Assembly (NCBI RefSeq): GCF_001005305.1
Contig: NZ_LBMH01000004.1
Coordinates: 486,670 to 550,669, forward strand
Direction of reading: 5' to 3'
Length of the DNA: 64,000 bases
From: Kordia zhangzhouensis
GTDB taxonomy: Bacteria > Bacteroidota > Bacteroidia > Flavobacteriales > Flavobacteriaceae
This document shows, in pieces, positions 21,078 to 28,595 of this stretch. The position numbers and the translations under genes are program-made. The notes under the pieces are model-generated. The model saw nothing but the letters and a program-made list of their open reading frames with translations. It was not told the DNA's origin and made no database searches. The stretch's first letter is position 1. Each line of letters starts with the position of its first letter.

Positions 21078-21530
21078 TTACTTGTGCTTAAAATACTTCA
21101 TCGGAACCCATAACATGCCAAAACATTCGCCATCGTCTTTACCTAAATGTTTGTGATGAATTTTATGTGCTCTTCTGATTCCTCTGGCATACCAATTATT
21201 GGCATTGCGAAACATTTTAAAACGTTGGTGGATAAAAATGTCATGCACCATAAAATAGGCAAGGCCATAAGCAAAAATTCCAACTCCGATTGGTAATCCG
21301 GCCCAGAAAATATCATATTTCCACAACAAGAAACAGCCAATACTTACAATAGCATAAAAAATAAAGAAAGCATCGTTTCTTTCAAACCAAGAATCATGAT
21401 CTTTGTGATGGTGATCTTTATGGAGCGACCATAAAAATCCATGCATAACGTATTTGTGTGTAGCCCAAGCCATAAATTCCATCATACAGAAAGTTCCTAA
21501 AAATAGAGTAATCCAGAGTAAGGTTGTCAT
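21078..21530 (-). CDS. crtZ: Beta-carotene hydroxylase CrtZ
   Basis: Di-iron membrane hydroxylase (fatty acid hydroxylase superfamily) that adds 3-OH groups to beta-carotene, giving zeaxanthin. The 150-aa protein has the His motifs HKYVMHG, HKDHHHKDH, HDIFIHQRF and HKIHHKH and four hydrophobic segments. It is the last gene of the minus-strand run carH-like, crtI, crtB, crtZ, starting 15 bases after crtB ends. Confidence 0.96.
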   Translation of the reverse strand: MTTLLWITLFLGTFCMMEFMAWATHKYVMHGFLWSLHKDHHHKDHDSWFERNDAFFIFYAIVSIGCFLLWKYDIFWAGLPIGVGIFAYGLAYFMVHDIFIHQRFKMFRNANNWYARGIRRAHKIHHKHLGKDDGECFGMLWVPMKYFKHK

Positions 21531-21545
21531 GGTTTGTTTTTAATT

Positions 21546-22385
21546 TTATATCAAATTTAAACGATAATTTACATACGATCCTGCTAAGAGTGCCATTTTT
21601 TGATAGTTTGGCACACGAATTCGTGCATTTTTTATTTTTTTAGAAGGCGTTTTTTTGAGTTTTTTTAATAGTTTATAATAATATTTATATGCTGTAAATA
21701 CACCAAATTTAGCTTCAATAGGAAGTTTTGAAATGCCTTTTAATCCAAGTGAAAAGTCGTGTTCAATTTCTGTAATAATTTTTTGTTTGGAAGCTTCGTC
21801 TAAGTTTTTTAAATCTGCATCAGGAAAATAAGTACGGTCCAATTCTTCAAAATCAGCTTTTAAATCACGTAGAAAATTCACTTTCTGAAAAGCAGAGCCT
21901 AATGACATTGCTGACGATTTTAATTCTTCATATTTTTCAACATTTCCTTTTACAAATACTTTTAAGCACATCAAGCCAACAACATCTGCAGAGCCATAAA
22001 TATATTCTTTATACTCTTCATGTGTCAAATACACTTTTTTATCTAAATCTTGACGCATACTTTTCATAAAAGCATCAATCAAATCCTTTTGAATATCATA
22101 TTTATGAACAGTGTATTGGAAGGCATTCAATATAGGATTCAAGCTAATTTTATTTTTTAAAGCACAGTCAAGATCCTCTTGAAATTTATACAATAAATAT
22201 TCTTTATCGTAGTCATGAAAAGAATCGACAATTTCGTCGGCAAAACGAACAAATCCATAAATATTATAAATGTCTTGTCGTATAGAAGGAGACAACATTT
22301 TTGTGGCCAATGCAAAAGATGTGCTGTATGATTTGGTAACAATCGTACTACACTTGTATGAAACAGAATCAAATAGTGCTTTCAT
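21546..22385 (-). CDS. crtB: Phytoene synthase CrtB
   Basis: Joins two geranylgeranyl diphosphates into phytoene. 279 aa with the first Asp-rich motif FVRFADEIVDSF (about 46-57), the second motif FLRDLKADFEELDRTYFP, and the ARIRVPNYQK C-terminal signature. Its start overlaps crtI by 17 bases, so translation is probably coupled. The GGPP synthase gene is not in the window. Confidence 0.96.
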   Translation of the reverse strand: MKALFDSVSYKCSTIVTKSYSTSFALATKMLSPSIRQDIYNIYGFVRFADEIVDSFHDYDKEYLLYKFQEDLDCALKNKISLNPILNAFQYTVHKYDIQKDLIDAFMKSMRQDLDKKVYLTHEEYKEYIYGSADVVGLMCLKVFVKGNVEKYEELKSSAMSLGSAFQKVNFLRDLKADFEELDRTYFPDADLKNLDEASKQKIITEIEHDFSLGLKGISKLPIEAKFGVFTAYKYYYKLLKKLKKTPSKKIKNARIRVPNYQKMALLAGSYVNYRLNLI

Positions 22386-23853
22386 GAGTGTTCGGTTGAT
22401 GTTTGGTGATTAATTCGGCTACCAATTTCCCTGAAATCAACGCTGGAGGCACTCCAGGACCAGGAACGGTTAATTGTCCAGTAAAATATAAGTTTGACAC
22501 TTTTTTACTTTTCAAATTAGGTCGTAAAAATGCAGTTTGTAAGAGCGTATTTGCCATTCCGTATGCATTTCCTTTATATGAATTGTACTCTTTTACAAAA
22601 TCATTTACACAGAAGGATTCTTTAAAGATAATATGATTTGCGATATTTTGTTGCGTAATTTCTTGAAATCTATTCATAATAATGTCAAAATACTGCTCGC
22701 GAAGTTGAGGAGTATCTTCCAAACCAGGCGCAATTGGAATCAAAAAGAAACCAGCTTCTTTTCCTTTAGGAGCAACAGAAGCATCTGTCATAGATGGAAA
22801 ATTAGCATAAAATAATGGTTCTTTTGGCCAAGAAGCTTGATCATAAATTACCTGTGCGTGCGCATCAAAATCTACATCAAAAAAAAGTGTGTGATGCGAT
22901 ACATTTTCAAGTTTTTTGTCAAATCCGACGTAAAAAAGTAAAGAAGAAGGAGCAAAAGTCTTCTTTTTCCAATAATTTTCGGAATACTGTCTGTACTTTT
23001 TATCAATCAATGTTTCTGAGTGGTGATAATCTGCTCCAGAAAGCACAATATCTGCCTCGTATTCGTTATTTTCAGTAATAACTTTAGACGCTTTCTTTTC
23101 TTCTACATGTATTTTGGTAACATTTTCATGGGTACATATGCGAACTCCTAAACGTTTTGCTAAGGTTTCCATGGCTTGAATAATACTGTACATACCTCCA
23201 TCTGGATGCCAAGTGCCTAACCCAAAATCAGCATAATTCATGAAGCTATAAAAGGAAGGCGTATCGCTAGGCTTTGCTCCTAAAAAGAGTACTGGGAATT
23301 CTAAAATTTTAACCAATCGGTCGTTTTTAAATTCTCTTCGAACATCTCGTTTGATATTGCTAAAAAACTGCCCTAACTTTTTTAGTGTTTTCATATTCAC
23401 CAACTCTAGAGGAGAAACACCAGGCTTGTATACTAAATCCTTAATAGCTACATTATAATTATCTTCAGCATTAGCAATAAACTTTCGCAATTTTTGGCTA
23501 CTACCTCTTTCTTCTTTTTCAAAAGCAATGCATATTTTTTCAAGAGTATCTTCAATACGGATTGAATCGTTTTTACCAAAATATACTTCGTATGCAGGAT
23601 TTAATTTTTCTAAACGATAAAAATCGGAAGGATGGGTATTAAAATCACTAAAAAAGCGTTCAAAAACATCAGGCATCCAATACCATGAAGGGCCAAGATC
23701 AAAAGTAAACCCTTCTCTTTTTAATTGTCTAGCTCTTCCGCCAACAGTAGTATTTTTTTCTAAAACAGTAACGTTATAGCCGGCTTTTGCAAGATAACAA
23801 GCGGCAGATAGGGATGAAAATCCTGAACCTATGATGATAGTTTTTAATTTCAT
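22369..23853 (-). CDS. crtI: Phytoene desaturase CrtI
   Basis: FAD amine-oxidase-fold enzyme that desaturates phytoene to lycopene. 494 aa; N-terminal dinucleotide motif IIIGSGFSSLSAACYLAKAG, VGGRARQLKREGFTFDLGPSWYWMPD, and the C-terminal FTGQLTVPGPGVPPALISGK signature typical of bacterial CrtI. It is second in the operon after the MerR/B12 regulator (45-base gap). Confidence 0.96.
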   Translation of the reverse strand: MKLKTIIIGSGFSSLSAACYLAKAGYNVTVLEKNTTVGGRARQLKREGFTFDLGPSWYWMPDVFERFFSDFNTHPSDFYRLEKLNPAYEVYFGKNDSIRIEDTLEKICIAFEKEERGSSQKLRKFIANAEDNYNVAIKDLVYKPGVSPLELVNMKTLKKLGQFFSNIKRDVRREFKNDRLVKILEFPVLFLGAKPSDTPSFYSFMNYADFGLGTWHPDGGMYSIIQAMETLAKRLGVRICTHENVTKIHVEEKKASKVITENNEYEADIVLSGADYHHSETLIDKKYRQYSENYWKKKTFAPSSLLFYVGFDKKLENVSHHTLFFDVDFDAHAQVIYDQASWPKEPLFYANFPSMTDASVAPKGKEAGFFLIPIAPGLEDTPQLREQYFDIIMNRFQEITQQNIANHIIFKESFCVNDFVKEYNSYKGNAYGMANTLLQTAFLRPNLKSKKVSNLYFTGQLTVPGPGVPPALISGKLVAELITKHQPNTHESTI

Positions 23854-23898
23854 TGTTTAACAAATGTAATAAAAAGTTAAACAAAAATAAAAAGGTTT

Positions 23899-24795
23899 TT
23901 AGATTTCTTTAACTAAATCGATAATTGACTTAAACACCTTAAGATTTTTATAATTTTTCTTATTCTTAACATATTTGGCTTGGTAACCGAGTAACCATAA
24001 ATGATTGGAATCAAAACCGATTAATTCATCAAATTCTTGCAAATAATCTTCAATTTTATCTGTTGTAGGTGCTACTGTAAAATAAGAAATAAAATGCAAT
24101 TCTGAAAAGAAATTATGAACATTCGTCAAGCTTTCAATAGGGATTGTTTGCCCAAGATAGATAGTGTGATACCCTTTTAATAGCAATTCATAATTAAGAT
24201 AAAGCAACCCAATTTCGTGAATTTCATTGTCAGGCAAGTATAAAACAAAAGTTTTGGAAGTATTTGTTTTTTCTAAAGACTGAATACGTTCGGTATTTAA
24301 TATGATTTTTTGTTTGATTAAGCTTGATATAAAATGCTCATGCGCAGGATTGATGGTTTGTGTATGCCATAAAACGCCCAATTCATTCAATAATGGGATA
24401 AAAGTTTCGTAAAAAACTTCTCGAAATGACTTTTCTGACAGTAATTTGTTATAGGTACTGTAAAATAGACTGTAATCAAAATTTAACATTGAAAGCTTAA
24501 AAGAATTCAATGCTTGATTGTGAATATTTTTTTCTGTAGCGATTTCCCGAACTAGAATATGAATTTGATCTTCAGGAATTTCAGCAATTTTAGATATTTT
24601 ATAACCGTTTTTGTATAAAAGTGTAATATTTAGTAACTTCTGTAGACTTTTTATATCGTAGGTACGTATATTTGTATCAGTTCTGTCGGGAGCTAATAAG
24701 TTATATCGTTTCTCCCATATACGTATTGTGTGTGCCTTCACTCCAGAAAGGTTCTCTAAATCTTTAATGCTAAATTTAGTCTTAACGCAATCCAT
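23899..24795 (-). CDS. MerR-type regulator with B12-binding domain (CarH/LitR-like)
   Basis: A 298-aa regulator. The N-terminal MerR helix-turn-helix (FSIKDLENLSGVKAHTIRIWEKRY) is followed by a four-helix cap and a B12-binding Rossmann domain. Two CarH light-sensor hallmarks are visible: W143-x9-E153-H154 (WHTQTINPAHEH) and the cobalamin lower-ligand motif E191-x-H193-x-x-G196 (EIHEIG). It is the first gene of the carotenoid operon, so it very likely controls it, perhaps as an adenosylcobalamin photoreceptor. B12 dependence is inferred from residues, not shown. Confidence 0.85.
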   Translation of the reverse strand: MDCVKTKFSIKDLENLSGVKAHTIRIWEKRYNLLAPDRTDTNIRTYDIKSLQKLLNITLLYKNGYKISKIAEIPEDQIHILVREIATEKNIHNQALNSFKLSMLNFDYSLFYSTYNKLLSEKSFREVFYETFIPLLNELGVLWHTQTINPAHEHFISSLIKQKIILNTERIQSLEKTNTSKTFVLYLPDNEIHEIGLLYLNYELLLKGYHTIYLGQTIPIESLTNVHNFFSELHFISYFTVAPTTDKIEDYLQEFDELIGFDSNHLWLLGYQAKYVKNKKNYKNLKVFKSIIDLVKEI

Positions 24796-24824
24796 TCGTC
24801 TAATCTTTTTCTTTATAACTTAAA

Positions 24825-24832
24825 CAAAAATA
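24825..24832 (-). promoter_or_regulatory. -7 element of the carotenoid operon
   Basis: TATTTTTG on the minus strand, 29 bases upstream of the regulator ATG. No TTG lies at the expected -33 position. A CarH operator would be expected to overlap here; no clear palindrome was identified by eye. Confidence 0.4.
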
Positions 24833-24900
24833 AGCTTTTCAAAGAAATATACACTATATTTTTTTTATTATTGTCTCTAATAAGAATCATTTTAAATAGA

Positions 24901-24932
24901 AAAAGTCATCAAAAAACGATGACTTTTTTTAT
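24901..24932 (-). terminator. Intrinsic terminator of the 83-aa precursor gene
   Basis: Perfect 11-bp stem AAAAAGTCATC / GATGACTTTTT with a 7-base loop, located 19 bases beyond the stop of the minus-strand gene 24951-25202. Confidence 0.75.
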
Positions 24933-24950
24933 AAAATTTTACTAAAAAGG

Positions 24951-25202
24951 TTAGCATTTAACATCCATAGATTGATTGCACCAAACTTGTACAGAATAGG
25001 CAACCGTACAATTGCTAAGAGGTCTTGGTAATGTATTGCAAACTTCTGGTTGTACAGTGAGTGCTACCGTACAGTCACTTACTGGACGAGCACAAGTTAC
25101 TGTAAAAGGATCTGTTTTATCTTCACCTCCTAAAATGCGTTGTTCTAAAGATGAAATAACTTGCTTTGCAAGGTGTAAATTGGTTAGCTTTCTTTTTTTC
25201 AT
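24951..25202 (-). CDS. RiPP-like precursor with a repeated core, 83 aa
   Basis: Leader MKKRKLTNLHLAKQVISSLE then QRILGG (Gly-Gly 25-26) and a core of about 57 residues with six cysteines (37, 44, 55, 65, 75, 83). The core holds two similar units: RPVSDCTVALTVQPEVC (39-55) and RPLSNCTVAYSVQVWC (60-75). Such a repeat suggests either two linked rings of the same kind or two product copies. Own promoter-like TACTTTTA upstream and a strong terminator downstream: an independent transcription unit. No processing enzymes nearby. Confidence 0.8.
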   Translation of the reverse strand: MKKRKLTNLHLAKQVISSLEQRILGGEDKTDPFTVTCARPVSDCTVALTVQPEVCNTLPRPLSNCTVAYSVQVWCNQSMDVKC

Positions 25203-25268
25203 AATTAAATATTTTATATGATTTCTTTTTTAAAAGTACATGGATTATGCTGCACATAAAACGAAAAC

Positions 25269-25294
25269 AGGTCGTCTTTTATAAATGACGACCT
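25269..25294 (-). terminator. Intrinsic terminator of the 76-aa precursor gene
   Basis: Stem AGGTCGTC / GACGACCT with a 10-base loop, followed on the minus strand by a T-rich stretch. It lies 83 bases past the stop of the gene at 25377-25607; no gene is seen in the gap. Confidence 0.65.
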
Positions 25295-25376
25295 ATTTAC
25301 TACTTTTTCATAGCTTTTAGCTATATAATTAGTCAGCTCTAATCAGAGAAATTTTTATATAGAACTTTTAAAAAAT

Positions 25377-25607
25377 CTATGCAGGACTAGACCAAGTATA
25401 GGTGTAGTGAGGTCCAAAAGCACATATCCAACCACACGAAGCAGCTCCATTATGAGAAAAACAAGGTGGCGTAGCTACACAACAATCTGTTCCACCAATA
25501 CAGGGACTTTCGCAAGTTTGAGCAGGACCACCTCCAATTTTTGCTTGTTCTAATTTAGAAATAGAACTTTTGTTGAGTTTTAGTTTTTTAAATTTACTTT
25601 TTTTCAT
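25377..25607 (-). CDS. RiPP-like precursor, Cys-rich, 76 aa
   Basis: Leader MKKSKFKKLKLNKSSISKLE, then QAKIGGG (Gly 25-27). The core has seven cysteines (32, 36, 42, 43, 49, 58, 62) and ends in an aromatic-rich tail HYTYTWSSPA. The leader matches the same family as the 83-aa precursor next to it and four others in the window; the cores differ completely. The enzymes that would modify it are not in this window. Confidence 0.8.
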   Translation of the reverse strand: MKKSKFKKLKLNKSSISKLEQAKIGGGPAQTCESPCIGGTDCCVATPPCFSHNGAASCGWICAFGPHYTYTWSSPA

Positions 25608-25824
25608 GATTATTTAGGTATAAGGTTATTGTGATAAGTTAGTAAAAATCAGTGTGATACAAGTAAGTTAAAACCGTAGTTATTGTAATTAGCTAAAACT
25701 AAAAAAAAACACAGTTTTTAATTAAAGAAGTAATGAATGTAAGTATGTAAGTGTTTGATTGTTAGAAAATTAATTTATTTATGGAAAAAAAAACAAAAAA
25801 AAGTTTTTTAATTCATTTTTTTAC

Positions 25825-25832
25825 TATGTTTG
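25825..25832 (+). promoter_or_regulatory. -7 element in front of the speA leader
   Basis: TATGTTTG matches the Bacteroidota -7 consensus; transcription should begin near 25838. Upstream is A-rich with no TTG at the normal distance. The stretch 25608-25824 otherwise holds only AT-rich sequence with no gene. Confidence 0.45.
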
Positions 25833-25840
25833 TTTTGTAA

Positions 25841-25972
25841 ATGAGTTCACTAATCGAACGCATTGCCTACATAAATGAAAACTTTTTTCAGATTCGGGTT
25901 CAGGAGAATAAAGAAGTCTACTCCAAAAACAGTCTCACGTATCAGACGCCGGATTATCAGGCTGACTTCTGA
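25841..25972 (+). CDS. Possible 43-aa upstream ORF in the speA leader
   Basis: ATG 25841 to TGA 25972 encodes 43 residues starting MSSLIERIAYINENFFQIRV. It begins a few bases after the predicted transcription start, so it would be nearly leaderless. Its codons (CGG, CTC, CAG, ACG, CCG) are richer in G and C than those of neighbouring genes, which may reflect RNA structure rather than coding. It could be a regulatory peptide whose translation melts the leader RNA, or a chance frame. Confidence 0.3.
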   Translation: MSSLIERIAYINENFFQIRVQENKEVYSKNSLTYQTPDYQADF

Positions 25973-26050
25973 AATTGAACATACTTTCAAGTGCTTACTT
26001 CAACGCACTTTTACACCAATTACGGTGGAAACTTTTCGTATCTGAGAAAG
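25882..26050 (+). ncRNA. Candidate structured leader RNA of the polyamine operon
   Basis: Base pairing found by eye: P1, an 11-bp long-range stem 25883-25893 with 26040-26050 (two G-U pairs); P2, 25898-25902 with 25976-25980 continued by 7 bp 25912-25918 with 25964-25970; P3, AAGTGC 25989-25994 with GCACTT 26005-26010; P4, CACC 26014-26017 with GGTG 26024-26027. Together they form a four-way junction closed by P1, like many riboswitches. A -7 element lies upstream and an intrinsic terminator (26068-26098) downstream, just before speA. No known RNA family was recognised. Function (polyamine or arginine sensing, or an independent small RNA) is inference. Confidence 0.5.
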
Positions 26051-26067
26051 ATTTTTATATTATATAA

Positions 26068-26098
26068 TGCTATTATATACATAGCACCTTTTTTTTAT
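26068..26098 (+). terminator. Intrinsic terminator/attenuator just before speA
   Basis: Stem TGCTAT / ATAGCA with a 7-base loop, then CC and eight T, ending 38 bases before the speA ATG. The 5' arm overlaps AATGC (26066-26070), which could instead pair with GCATT at 25860-25864, a possible but short antiterminator. Confidence 0.6.
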
Positions 26099-26135
26099 TT
26101 ATTTTTAATCTAACTCATTACATTTTATTTTCTAA

Positions 26136-27596
26136 ATGAAAACCAAGTACATTGATCTCATTGAGCAAACTTTTGATTTTCCTCAACAAGAATTTACGCT
26201 CGATGAAAACAACAAATTACAATTTCATGGTATTGACCTTTCCAAGTTGATAGCACAATATGGTACACCACTTAAATTTACGTATCTGCCAAAGATTTCG
26301 GAAAACATTACCAATGCTAAAAATTGGTTCAATACTGCTATTGAAAAACACAAATATGCCGGAAAATACCATTATTGCTATTGTACCAAAAGTTCTCACT
26401 TTAATCATGTACTAAATGAAGCATTGACAAATGATATTCATATTGAAACGTCTTCTGCTTTTGATATTGATATTGTTGAAAATTTAAAGGCACAAGGCAA
26501 AATTACAGACAATACTTTTGTAATTAGCAACGGCTTTAAACGTGATCAATATGTAAAAAATATAGGACGTTTAATTAATAAGGGACATAAAAACTGTATT
26601 CCAATCATAGATAATTATGAAGAAATCAGTCTCTTAAGTGAAGAAATTAAAGGAAACTATAATATAGGAATTCGAATTGCTTCCGAAGAAGAACCAAAGT
26701 TTGAATTTTATACGTCACGTTTGGGAATTGGTTACAAGAATATAGTTCCTTTTTATAACAAAGAAATTAAGGACAATCCAAAAGTTACGCTTAAAATGCT
26801 ACACTTCTTTATCAATACAGGAATTCGTGATACAGCCTATTACTGGAACGAATTGCTAAAATGTATGAGAGTGTATGTAAATCTAAAAAAAGTATGTCCG
26901 TCGTTAGATAGTTTGAATATTGGAGGAGGTTTTCCAATTAAAAACTCATTGGCGTTCGAGTACGATTATGAATACATGATTGAAGAAATCATTCTACAAA
27001 TCCAACAAACCTGTGAAGAAGCTGGAGTGTCTGTTCCTAATATCTTTACTGAATTTGGAAGCTACACAGTCGGTGAAAGTGGAGGAGCAATCTATGAAGT
27101 TTTGTATCAAAAACAGCAAAATGATCGTGAAAAGTGGAATATGATTAACTCATCATTCATTACAACAATGCCTGATACGTGGGCAATTAACAAGCGATTT
27201 ATTATGTTGCCAATTAATGGATGGCAAAAAGAATACGAACGAGTTTTACTTGGAGGATTAACTTGTGATAGCGACGATTATTACAATAGTGAACAACATA
27301 TGAATGCTATTTATTTGCCAAGATTTAGCAAAGAAAAACCACTATATATAGGTTTTTTCAATACAGGCGCATATCAAGAAACTATTGGTGGATTTGGAGG
27401 TTTGCAACACTGTTTAATTCCGCAGCCAAAACATGTACTGATTAATCGTAATGAAGCAGGTGAAATTGAGACAGAAGTATTTTCGGAGCAACAAACTTCT
27501 GAAAAATTACTATCCTTGTTAGGATATGATTATGAAATAAACAATGCTTTAAAAAAAGCAAATGAAGAAATTAATATTGAAAAAACATTCAATTAA
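26136..27596 (+). CDS. speA: Biosynthetic arginine decarboxylase (Bacteroidota form)
   Basis: PLP-dependent fold III decarboxylase that makes agmatine from arginine, the first step of polyamine synthesis. 486 aa, shorter than the 650-aa Proteobacterial SpeA but usual for Bacteroidota. The cofactor lysine is K85 in HYCYCTKSSHFN; the Gly-rich phosphate loop is NIGGGFPIKN, and the C-terminal half carries the active-site Cys-Asp pair (GGLTCDSDDYY). First gene of speA-speB-DHS. The upstream leader RNA and terminator suggest attenuation. Confidence 0.9.
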   Translation: MKTKYIDLIEQTFDFPQQEFTLDENNKLQFHGIDLSKLIAQYGTPLKFTYLPKISENITNAKNWFNTAIEKHKYAGKYHYCYCTKSSHFNHVLNEALTNDIHIETSSAFDIDIVENLKAQGKITDNTFVISNGFKRDQYVKNIGRLINKGHKNCIPIIDNYEEISLLSEEIKGNYNIGIRIASEEEPKFEFYTSRLGIGYKNIVPFYNKEIKDNPKVTLKMLHFFINTGIRDTAYYWNELLKCMRVYVNLKKVCPSLDSLNIGGGFPIKNSLAFEYDYEYMIEEIILQIQQTCEEAGVSVPNIFTEFGSYTVGESGGAIYEVLYQKQQNDREKWNMINSSFITTMPDTWAINKRFIMLPINGWQKEYERVLLGGLTCDSDDYYNSEQHMNAIYLPRFSKEKPLYIGFFNTGAYQETIGGFGGLQHCLIPQPKHVLINRNEAGEIETEVFSEQQTSEKLLSLLGYDYEINNALKKANEEINIEKTFN

Positions 27597-27650
27597 TATA
27601 ACCAATACATTATTACAACGTAAAAAAAGTAGTATTACAATTTAATTACA

Positions 27651-28595
27651 ATGAAAACCACAAAAACGTATGCTGGCATTCCTGAAGCGTATGCTAGCTT
27701 TGAAAAATCAAAGATTGTATTAATTCCTGTTACATATGATGGAACTAGTACTTGGGGAAAAGGAGCAGATAAAGGTCCTGAAGCATTTTTACACGCTTCT
27801 GAAAATATGGAGTTATACGATATCGAAACCGATAGCGAAGTTTACAAGCAAGGAATTTACTTGGCAGATACTATTACTGAAGATGCTTCACCAGAAGCAA
27901 TGGTCAAAGCCGTTCATGATGTTACTAAAACAAATATAAAACGCAACAAATTTGTAACGCTATTTGGAGGCGAACACTCTATCTCTATTGGAGCAATGCG
28001 TGCATTTAATGAGTGTTTTGACAACTTAACAGTTTTACAATTAGATGCTCATGCAGATTTGCGTAAAGAATATGAAGGATCAAAGTACAATCACGCATGT
28101 GCACTGTATGAAGCAAATCAAAATACAAACTTAGTACAAGTTGGTATTCGAAGCATGGACGCAATTGAGCGCACTATAATGAATGAAGATAATGTCTTTT
28201 TTGCTCACGATATGGTCAATGATGATTATTGGATGGACAATGCTATTGAAGCAATGACAGACACTGTATATATTACTTTTGATTTGGATGCGTTTGATTC
28301 ATCTATCATGCCATCAACAGGAACTCCAGAGCCTGGAGGATTATTTTGGTATGAAACACTGGAGTTTTTAAAACGTGTATTTGAAGAAAAAAATGTTGTC
28401 GGATTTGATATAGTAGAATTATGTCCTAACTCAAATGACAAATCATCAGACTTTTTAGCGGCAAAATTATACTATAAAATGTTAAGCTATAAATTCTTTG
28501 AGCAAAATGAAGATGACGAAAATGAAAACTTATATTCTAAAGCTAACGAAAACAAAATCAATCGTTTAAAATACGAAGAAGAAGATGAAGACTAA
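27651..28595 (+). CDS. speB: Agmatinase (ureohydrolase)
   Basis: Manganese ureohydrolase that splits agmatine into putrescine and urea. 314 aa with all metal motifs: GGEHSIS, DAHADLR, and FDLDAFDSSIMPSTGTPEPGG. The C-terminal tail (EQNEDDENENLYSKANENK) is long and acidic. It follows speA by 54 bases and overlaps the DHS-like gene by 11 bases, so the three are one operon. Arginase activity is a less likely alternative, given speA. Confidence 0.93.
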   Translation: MKTTKTYAGIPEAYASFEKSKIVLIPVTYDGTSTWGKGADKGPEAFLHASENMELYDIETDSEVYKQGIYLADTITEDASPEAMVKAVHDVTKTNIKRNKFVTLFGGEHSISIGAMRAFNECFDNLTVLQLDAHADLRKEYEGSKYNHACALYEANQNTNLVQVGIRSMDAIERTIMNEDNVFFAHDMVNDDYWMDNAIEAMTDTVYITFDLDAFDSSIMPSTGTPEPGGLFWYETLEFLKRVFEEKNVVGFDIVELCPNSNDKSSDFLAAKLYYKMLSYKFFEQNEDDENENLYSKANENKINRLKYEEEDED

